A stretch of 7,955 bases of DNA. It comes from Candidatus Gallibacteroides avistercoris. Lineage in GTDB: Bacteria; Bacteroidota; Bacteroidia; Bacteroidales; CHK158-818. The position numbers and the translations under genes are program-made. Of this stretch, positions 1 through 5,164 are shown piece by piece. Where the stretch lies: the NCBI GenBank assembly GCA_018714665.1, contig DVNA01000153.1, positions 1 to 7,955 of the forward strand. The letters run 5' to 3'. The notes beneath the pieces are model-generated. The model made no database searches and was not told the DNA's origin. It worked only from the letters and a program-made list of their open reading frames with translations. How positions within the stretch are numbered: position 1 is the first letter of the stretch; each line of letters begins with the position of its first letter.

Positions 1-60
1 AGGCCTTTGTATATTTTGGCTCTCTTTTGTTAAGCATAGCAGGCTGTTCTCTCACGACTT

Positions 61-111
61 TTAAAGTTGTAAGCAGCGCCACCAATATGCGTTAAAAAGA
101 GAAGTTTTCAT
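61..111 (-). CDS. Putative Trp-Trp leader peptide (attenuator type)
   Basis: This 17-codon ORF on the minus strand encodes MKTSLFNAYWWRCLQL and ends in TAA. Its two adjacent TGG codons are at 84-79, directly after a Tyr codon. It begins about 17 nt downstream of the predicted transcription start from the promoter at 135-164. A short promoter-proximal ORF with tandem Trp codons is the hallmark of ribosome-mediated attenuation of tryptophan or aromatic amino acid genes. The regulated gene would lie beyond position 1, and no complete terminator/antiterminator pair can be drawn in the 60 nt that remain. The competing reading is that positions 3-95 on the plus strand are the tail of a hydrophobic protein. 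The leader reading is preferred because of the promoter and the WW pair, but it remains an inference. Confidence 0.45.
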   Translation of the reverse strand: MKTSLFNAYWWRCLQL

Positions 112-134
112 TTCTTGTTTCGGTTTTGATGCGA

Positions 135-164
135 CAAATGTAGCAAATATTTCTTTTTTGCAAG
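135..164 (-). promoter_or_regulatory. Bacteroides-type promoter for a leftward leader transcript
   Basis: Read on the minus strand, positions 142-135 give TACATTTG, an exact match to the Bacteroides -7 consensus TAnnTTTG. The box CTTG at 164-161 lies 18 bp upstream and resembles the -33 TTTG element, although the usual spacing is 19-21 bp. Transcription would start near position 128 and run leftward into the short leader ORF at 111-61. The surrounding DNA is very AT-rich. The promoter lies about 70 bp past the stop codon of the GH38 gene, so it would start a new transcription unit rather than serve the hydrolases. Confidence 0.6.
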
Positions 165-232
165 AAACTTGTCTGAAAATTTTTTTTCTGGACTCTTTTT
201 TTTGTGGTTGGATTCTGCAACGAACGGGCCCA

Positions 233-2734
233 TTATAGATTAAACCGTATAGTCCGGAGACCGAAAGAGGGAATGTATAGCCCTATTTCCGAGCCGGACT
301 CTCTCCGGTCGATCCGGCAGTCGGCCGTTTTCTTTTTGTCCAGGGTTATGGTTTCTGCCTTTTGGGGGACGAATGACAGCAGGATACGTTTCTCCCCGCT
401 CGTCCCTTCGTTGAAAAGCCTTATCACCAGGTCGTCTCCGTCGTAATAGGCTGTACTTAATACGACACCCTCATCCGGCAGTTGAAGTAGAGATTTCGCG
501 GTACAGGATGCCTCTGCCGGTAGATTCCGGATTACGAGAGGTTCTTGCTTTCGGGTGTTCTCGAACGAGATATTGCTTTTGTCCCACCTTTGCCGATGCG
601 GTAGAATGCTGTAACAGATTTCCGTTTTTCCGGTTATTTTGTAATCGGCGCTCCACAACCCCGTTCCGGAGTATTGTACGGTCAATCCCAGCGGATAATC
701 CTCGCCGTGCAGGTAGCTGGTGGTATGGTCAGTAAAGAGGGTCAGTCCGCAATCCTGCTCCTTTCCGTACAGATCGACCCAGTTCAGTACGACGTTGTTC
801 TTGATGCTGTCCCATCGGTTGAAGAAGGTGTTCGGCAGGTTACTGCGACAGACGTCGAACGGTGCGTTTTTGTAGATCTCCTGTTTTTCCAACGTTACCG
901 GAAAGAGCAGGTGCAGTTTGTAACGGTCATCGTAAAAAGCTTTCCGTACCTCCTGCCAACGGCTCTGTTCCCTGTATTCGCCGATACGGGGATTCGATTG
1001 CCAGTCGATTTCCAGCCGCATATCGATACGGGGTTCACCCCTTTGCAGGCGGACGTATTGGATAAAGGGGTATCGTCCAACCTTTCCCGCTATCTTTACG
1101 GTTGCCGACAGAGGTCCGTTCTCTACGATGGATAGTTCGGCCATCCTTTGGCTGGACGACATCAAACCGCCCTCTTCGTAAAAGTTTCCCCGCAATTCGT
1201 TGAAGGAATATTCGGCACGCGGATCTATCCACTCTTTTTGCAGCATCTTATCGTATAATGAGGTGATGGTACCGCCTTGTAAGGGGTCGAAGACGAGTCG
1301 GTACAGATCGGATTCTATTTGCAGTTTGCCCGACGGGAGCCACTCGGTTCGCATACTCTCTGTCTGTCGGGTCGAGGAGTAGGTCAGTGTGTAATCGGCA
1401 AAACCCATGGCCGGTACTTCGGCAAGGAACCAGAGGTTGTTGTTGGCATTTTTCTGGGAGATGATTTTTCGTCCGGTAGGGTCGGTAACCTTTATTCCGG
1501 CATCTGCGCAAGAGGCAGGTAACGGGTATGAAACAAGCTCTTTTCTCGCTTTTCCGGTGCTGTTGTAGATGCGTATCTTTCCGGAATAGGGAGCGTTGTT
1601 GCCGATCAATGTGTCGCACAGACGTTGACTGGCGGCGGTGAACAGGGAGACATTCTCGGCCCAGGTGTGGTTGGTGTGTCCCATTTTGTTGTAGGGGACA
1701 ATCCAACAGTCGTGGTGCTGCGATAACAACAGCCCCCGCCAGGCTTCGTCCAATAGCGTTTGGTTCCAGGGCTGGTGGTCGAAATATTTTTGCAGGACGG
1801 CTATCTTTTCGGTTTGGATCAGCTTGTTCTCGGTTTGGCGAATCTCTTGTGCCAACCGTTGTACTATTTGACTTCCCCACATCAGGCTGACCCGGAAGTT
1901 CTCTTGCGATAGCCTCCGGTTGTCGGTGGTAGGGCTTGCGATGTTTTCAATGTAGTTTGTCCAGAGCGTATAGCTGCTTCTGCTTTTTTGCGGCGAGCCC
2001 AACCAGGGCCCGTTTTCCCATCCGGCATCCTGGTAGCACATTCCTGCCGGATGTTCGATGCCGGCCTTGAAACAATTCTGCAAGTATTTGGGCGAATTGA
2101 TCCATGCAGTCGTTTGCCAGGTGGAGTTCTCTTCTAACAGTTCGGCATCGTATCGTGGGATGGTCGGTATTGCCGTGCTGTCCGGACCTATCCAGTTGAT
2201 GGATTCTCCACCTGTTGATTCGGCATAACCGCCATAACAAGTACCCGGGTTTTTGAGTACGGCGTATCGGAATCCGAACTGTTTCAATACCTGGGGTAGG
2301 GCGCTGGTAAAGCAGGGCTCCTCAACGGCGTAGGTAGAAAAAGAGAGTCCCGGAAAGTGTTTTCGCAAGCGATCCATGCCATAGGCAAATTGCCGTATCA
2401 GGCTTTCACCCGAGATGTTGTAGCAATAGGGTTGGGCGTAGGTTGGATTGGTAAATTCCAATAGAGTCCCGTTATGATCGGCTACAAAATGGACAAACTC
2501 GGTGTACGCCTTCGGGGTCCAGACTTTTACCGAATCGAACGTTTCCGGTTCTATTTCCAGGCAGATGCTCCAACCGGGATGTTCGTTCAGTTTCTCCATC
2601 ATAAACGACGTTTGCCATACAGGGTAGTGTCCGAATACGCCGCCGTGGTACCCGTCCACGAAGTAGGAGGTTTGTGCGGACAAGGTCGTTTTACAGAGAA
2701 TATATAGGAATAAGGAAATGTAGAAACGTTTCAT
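233..2734 (-). CDS. Exported GH38-like alpha-mannosidase, divergent subgroup
   Basis: The gene encodes 833 residues. Residues 1-20 form a signal peptide (MKRF, hydrophobic core, likely cut after LSA before Gln21), so the enzyme should act in the periplasm or at the outer surface. Family-38 enzymes are metal-dependent retaining alpha-mannosidases. Evidence for the fold: a catalytic-type N-terminal domain at about 22-300, the family's QHHD motif at 339-342 at the start of the middle helical region, a GH38 C-terminal beta domain from about 465 with a YSILPH-type segment, and a terminal beta module ending in GLRTIRFNL. Aligned by eye to Golgi mannosidase II, the HxD metal motif becomes His30-Gly-Gly and the nucleophile Asp becomes Glu138 (AVEEPCF). 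Activity and sugar specificity are therefore uncertain. The frame stays open to an ATG at 2911, but that extension would run through the intergenic hairpin into the GH2 gene. The Met at 2734 is chosen because the signal peptide starts there. The gene is probably co-transcribed with the upstream GH2 gene. Confidence 0.85.
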   Translation of the reverse strand: MKRFYISLFLYILCKTTLSAQTSYFVDGYHGGVFGHYPVWQTSFMMEKLNEHPGWSICLEIEPETFDSVKVWTPKAYTEFVHFVADHNGTLLEFTNPTYAQPYCYNISGESLIRQFAYGMDRLRKHFPGLSFSTYAVEEPCFTSALPQVLKQFGFRYAVLKNPGTCYGGYAESTGGESINWIGPDSTAIPTIPRYDAELLEENSTWQTTAWINSPKYLQNCFKAGIEHPAGMCYQDAGWENGPWLGSPQKSRSSYTLWTNYIENIASPTTDNRRLSQENFRVSLMWGSQIVQRLAQEIRQTENKLIQTEKIAVLQKYFDHQPWNQTLLDEAWRGLLLSQHHDCWIVPYNKMGHTNHTWAENVSLFTAASQRLCDTLIGNNAPYSGKIRIYNSTGKARKELVSYPLPASCADAGIKVTDPTGRKIISQKNANNNLWFLAEVPAMGFADYTLTYSSTRQTESMRTEWLPSGKLQIESDLYRLVFDPLQGGTITSLYDKMLQKEWIDPRAEYSFNELRGNFYEEGGLMSSSQRMAELSIVENGPLSATVKIAGKVGRYPFIQYVRLQRGEPRIDMRLEIDWQSNPRIGEYREQSRWQEVRKAFYDDRYKLHLLFPVTLEKQEIYKNAPFDVCRSNLPNTFFNRWDSIKNNVVLNWVDLYGKEQDCGLTLFTDHTTSYLHGEDYPLGLTVQYSGTGLWSADYKITGKTEICYSILPHRQRWDKSNISFENTRKQEPLVIRNLPAEASCTAKSLLQLPDEGVVLSTAYYDGDDLVIRLFNEGTSGEKRILLSFVPQKAETITLDKKKTADCRIDRRESGSEIGLYIPSFGLRTIRFNL

Positions 2735-2827
2735 TGTGCTGGTTTTTTGCGACGATACTGTTATAAAAGAAGTATTATTAAAGAACAGGCGGTGATGTCT
2801 CTCGGTTGATATTTGTCCTCTGAATAA

Positions 2828-2860
2828 CGAGGCTGCCGATCGGATAGGTTGGCAGCCTCG
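2828..2860 (-). terminator. Intercistronic hairpin, partial-terminator candidate
   Basis: CGAGGCTGCC at 2828-2837 and GGCAGCCTCG at 2851-2860 form a perfect 10-bp GC-rich stem with a 13-nt loop, 28 bp past the GH2 stop codon. Read on the minus strand it is followed by only a weak T-run (TTATTC), so full termination is doubtful. It could reduce read-through into the GH38 gene or protect the 3' end of a processed GH2 message. No convincing separate GH38 promoter is seen in the 94 bp between this hairpin and the GH38 start, which favours leaky read-through. Confidence 0.5.
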
Positions 2861-2888
2861 CTTGGTGTTGAAAGGTTTGGTAAGGATT

Positions 2889-4724
2889 TTACCGTTTTCG
2901 GGTACATTCAATGACCGAACGGTTGATTTCTCGAACTTTGTTCAAATCCATTTTTCCTACTTGGCGATCGTAAGTAACCAGTCCGTTTATTTCATGTTCC
3001 ACGTCGGTGGTTTGTGTATAGATGGCAGCACTCAATCCGAAGTAGTTGATCATTTGTTCCAGTTCTGTAAGCATCATCACATAGGTGTCGGTTAGCTGTT
3101 CTTTGTTCAGCATCATTTCGTAAGCATCGTTTCGTACGGGCCACATGTGTCCGCGCATAAACAGGCCTTTCCCGCCAAATTCACCCAGCGAGGCCGCTCT
3201 CTTTTCATCCGGTTTAGGCATGGCTCTGGGTTCTATCCTGCCATAATGGTGCATATCCACAAAATTGCCATTACCGGGGTCTCCATAGGCTTTGCGGTAT
3301 CCCGGAGCATAATTGAATCCGGAATTGCCGTTTACCAGGCGATGGGGGTCGTATTGCTTTACCCAGTTTGTTATGTCGGTTACTTCAAACGCGCCCCAGT
3401 TTTCATTGAACGGTACCCACATGACAATGGAGGGAGCATTGATATGTTGGTCGATCATTGTCTTTAACTCTTCGCGGAACTGTTTTCGTACGGCTACCGA
3501 ATCGTTCCCGTCAGGATACCACAGATTGGGCATATCTTGCCAGACCATCAAACCCAGACGGTCGCAGTGGTAATACCAACGCTGAGGTTCCACCTTTATG
3601 TGTTTGCGAATAACATTAAATCCAGCGTTTTTGGCAAGCTCTATATCGCATAACAGGGCTTCATCGGTCGGCGCTGTAAAAATACCGTCGGGCCAATACC
3701 CTTGATCCAGCAATCCGAGATGGAAGATAAACTCTCCGTTCAGGGTAGGACGCATGATGCCATCGATTTCTTTCAACTCTACCGAACGCATCCCGAAATA
3801 AGATCCGACCTCGTCCACTATTTTCCCCTTGTTGTTTTTCAGTTGTATTGTTAAATCGTACAAGAAAGGATCATCCGGGCTCCATACATGAGGATTCGGG
3901 ACGGGCAGGTAAAAACGAGTGTTCGATTTCCCGCTGCTTTGCGATATTTCTTGCCCTTCTGTATGAGTGGAGGCAACCACTTGCAGGGCATCTTCGTCGG
4001 TATAGGCTGTTACTTCCAACCGACTGTTTTTGACGTCAGGTACAATTCGTATGTGCGAAATGTATTGCTTTTCTACCGGTTCGAGCCAGACGGTTTGCCA
4101 GATGCCGGAGGTAAAGGTGTAATCTCCCTCAGGACTGTTTTTACCCGAGGCAGCCCGTCCGTCGTTGGGGTCGTAAGCCCCTACGACCAGCACGTTTTCA
4201 CCCGATTTCAGGAAATCGGTGATATTCATGCTAAAAGCGCCGTATCCTCCTGTATGGCTACCGACTTTTTCCCCGTTGACAAATACCGTACATATCCGAT
4301 CGACGGCTCCAAAATTCAGAAGTACCTGTTTCTTTTTCCACTCTTGGGGTATTGTAAATGTCCTACGGTACCACATACAAGAGTCGCTCTTCCGGGTAAT
4401 ACCCGATAGTTCCGATTCGGGAGGAAACGGAACCAGAATCTTTTCCGGATTAGCAGGAAACGCTGGCGGGATAGAAGCTGTTACAGGAGTTTCGCTTTCG
4501 GGATTAGCCATATAGTCCCATCTTCCATTCAGGTTCAGCCATTGTTGGCGGGTCAGTTGGGGACGAGGATATTCCGGAAGAGGAGTCTCTGCCTGTAAGG
4601 CCTCTGCTGTCCAAGGTGTTGGTAACGTGAATTTTCTTGTCTCGTTTTGGGCTTGTAGATTTTCCACGCCTTTCCCTATTAATAGGGAAAGAGCCAAGGA
4701 GATAATAAATTTTTTTTTCATCAT
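2889..4724 (-). CDS. Exported glycoside hydrolase family 2, three-domain form
   Basis: The gene encodes 611 residues. The signal peptide is residues 1-25 (MMKKKF, hydrophobic stretch, likely cut after LQA before Gln26). Next come the GH2 sugar-binding jelly roll at about 60-217, with WYRRTF at 118-123 and GIWQTVWLEPV at 207-217, an Ig-like sandwich at about 218-325, and a TIM barrel from about 330 to the C-terminus. The acid/base is Glu441 in VPFNENWG and the nucleophile is Glu515 in LGEFGGKG, so it should be an active retaining beta-glycosidase. It lacks the extra C-terminal domains of LacZ-sized enzymes. GH2 includes beta-galactosidases, beta-glucuronidases and beta-mannosidases, and I cannot assign specificity from the sequence. 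Two ATGs are adjacent at 4724 and 4721, and either could be used. It is the first gene of the leftward pair, divergent from the receptor gene, and precedes the GH38 gene by 154 bp. Confidence 0.92.
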   Translation of the reverse strand: MMKKKFIISLALSLLIGKGVENLQAQNETRKFTLPTPWTAEALQAETPLPEYPRPQLTRQQWLNLNGRWDYMANPESETPVTASIPPAFPANPEKILVPFPPESELSGITRKSDSCMWYRRTFTIPQEWKKKQVLLNFGAVDRICTVFVNGEKVGSHTGGYGAFSMNITDFLKSGENVLVVGAYDPNDGRAASGKNSPEGDYTFTSGIWQTVWLEPVEKQYISHIRIVPDVKNSRLEVTAYTDEDALQVVASTHTEGQEISQSSGKSNTRFYLPVPNPHVWSPDDPFLYDLTIQLKNNKGKIVDEVGSYFGMRSVELKEIDGIMRPTLNGEFIFHLGLLDQGYWPDGIFTAPTDEALLCDIELAKNAGFNVIRKHIKVEPQRWYYHCDRLGLMVWQDMPNLWYPDGNDSVAVRKQFREELKTMIDQHINAPSIVMWVPFNENWGAFEVTDITNWVKQYDPHRLVNGNSGFNYAPGYRKAYGDPGNGNFVDMHHYGRIEPRAMPKPDEKRAASLGEFGGKGLFMRGHMWPVRNDAYEMMLNKEQLTDTYVMMLTELEQMINYFGLSAAIYTQTTDVEHEINGLVTYDRQVGKMDLNKVREINRSVIECTRKR

Positions 4725-4825
4725 AAAAAAGATACCGTTGGGTGGAATTAAATTAGCGCATATTTAACTCTTCCTGTTGGTTTTTCATTTTTAAGGTTTC
4801 TGTTATTGTATGTTTCACCGTGCGC

Positions 4826-4858
4826 TAAATGTATGATTCCGTAAAAATATCATACATA
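4826..4858 (-). promoter_or_regulatory. Candidate promoter of the GH2-GH38 unit
   Basis: On the minus strand, positions 4833-4826 read TACATTTA, which matches 7 of 8 positions of the Bacteroides -7 consensus. A weak TATG box at 4858-4855 sits 21 bp upstream as a possible -33 element. Transcription would begin near 4819 and leave a leader of about 95 nt before the GH2 start. A 9-bp inverted repeat at 4829-4857 lies across the promoter, which suggests regulation. The weak -33 match also suggests a need for an activator. Both points are inference from position. Confidence 0.35.
4829..4857. promoter_or_regulatory. Inverted repeat, candidate operator
   Basis: ATGTATGAT at 4829-4837 and ATCATACAT at 4849-4857 are perfect 9-bp inverted arms around an 11-bp spacer. 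The centre-to-centre distance of the arms is 20 bp, roughly two helical turns, as expected for a dimeric regulator binding one face of the DNA. The site overlaps the candidate GH2 promoter and lies between two divergent genes. No regulator gene is visible in the window, so its partner is unknown. Confidence 0.5.
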
Positions 4859-4880
4859 ATTTTACGCAATATTCGTAAAA
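4840..4880. repeat. Three CGTAAAA/TTTTACG boxes, candidate regulator sites
   Basis: CGTAAAA occurs at 4840-4846 and 4874-4880, and its reverse complement TTTTACG at 4860-4866. The middle box forms a 7-bp inverted repeat with each neighbour, with spacers of 13 and 7 bp. The first box lies inside the spacer of the ATGTATGAT repeat. The clustering between divergent promoters fits cooperative binding by a transcription factor, but DNA this AT-rich can form short repeats by chance. Confidence 0.4.
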
Positions 4881-4939
4881 AATCTCGGCATTAACAAGAG
4901 AATGTTACACCTTTCTCAACCATATAAAATAGCCGCGTC

Positions 4940-4980
4940 GAACCAAAAAGTTTTTGGTTCCGCTTTTTTCAAAAAGCGGA
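4940..4980. repeat. Tandem palindromes, probable dispersed repeat element
   Basis: Two nearly spacer-free palindromes sit back to back. GAACCAAAAA (4940-4949) and TTTTTGGTTC (4951-4960) flank one base. TCCGCTTTTT (4959-4968) and AAAAAGCGGA (4971-4980) flank two bases. They share two bases at the junction. A third, weaker stem follows, GCCTT at 5007-5011 with AAGGC at 5022-5026, after a long T-run. The element lies in the middle of the divergent intergenic region, with no gene end near it, so it does not serve as an ordinary terminator. From memory, similar sequence recurs in intergenic DNA of some Bacteroidales. That would make it a REP-like or miniature mobile repeat, but this needs a genome search. 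Confidence 0.5.
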
Positions 4981-5026
4981 GAAAAAAATCTGCCAATTTT
5001 TTTTTAGCCTTCCGTTCAAAAAAGGC

Positions 5027-5103
5027 AACGAAGAGAAAATCAGGCCGTTTCGCTTATTGTCATAAAATCGTAATGGAAGTGTAAATGCTTTGTATGGAGG
5101 GTG
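5027..5103. other. AT-rich spacer with no recognised feature
   Basis: This stretch between the palindromic element and the receptor promoter holds no convincing gene, RNA or repeat. A plus-strand reading frame of 60 codons that spans the palindromes and ends at 5084 is very rich in Lys and Arg and looks like translated repeat DNA rather than a protein. Confidence 0.4.
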
Positions 5104-5136
5104 TTTCTGCGATGTAATATACGTAACGCATCTTTG
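5104..5136 (+). promoter_or_regulatory. Candidate promoter of the TonB receptor gene
   Basis: CATCTTTG at 5129-5136 matches 7 of 8 positions of the Bacteroides -7 consensus, and TTTC at 5104-5107 lies 21 bp upstream as a TTTG-like -33 box. Transcription would start near 5143 and give a leader of about 22 nt before the ATG at 5165. The downstream GCGTCGTGAAAAAAG sequence is the kind often seen just after Bacteroides -7 boxes. The assignment rests on motif and spacing only. Confidence 0.55.
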
Positions 5137-5164
5137 CGTCGTGAAAAAAGTAAAGATAACCGTT

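Noticed and set aside
1..37. Minus-strand ATG at 37 opening a frame (MLNKREPKYTKA) that runs off the left edge
   Set aside because: Twelve codons are too few to support a gene, and it lies close behind the leader ORF where attenuator RNA structure would be expected.
3..95. Plus-strand open frame ending in TAA at 93-95, hydrophobic, possible tail of a membrane protein
   Set aside because: It overlaps the minus-strand leader ORF and promoter. With only 30 codons visible and no recognised motif, the minus-strand reading with a consensus promoter and WW codons is preferred. It is not excluded.
165..232. T-rich and A-rich runs after the GH38 stop as a terminator
   Set aside because: On the minus strand these runs read as A-tracts, not T-tracts, and no stable stem precedes them, so no intrinsic terminator for GH38 can be supported here.
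1248..1880. Minus-strand 210-codon ORF inside the GH38 gene
   Set aside because: It is an alternative frame of the GH38 coding sequence with low-complexity Arg/Pro-rich composition and no recognisable domain.
2735..2911. N-terminal extension of the GH38 frame to an ATG at 2911
   Set aside because: It would overlap the end of GH2, translate the intergenic hairpin and bury a clear signal peptide at residue 60. The start at 2734 explains export.
4902..5084. Plus-strand 60-codon ORF in the divergent intergenic region
   Set aside because: It is extremely rich in Lys, Arg and Phe, reads through the tandem palindromes, and has no domain or good start context. It looks like translated repeat DNA.
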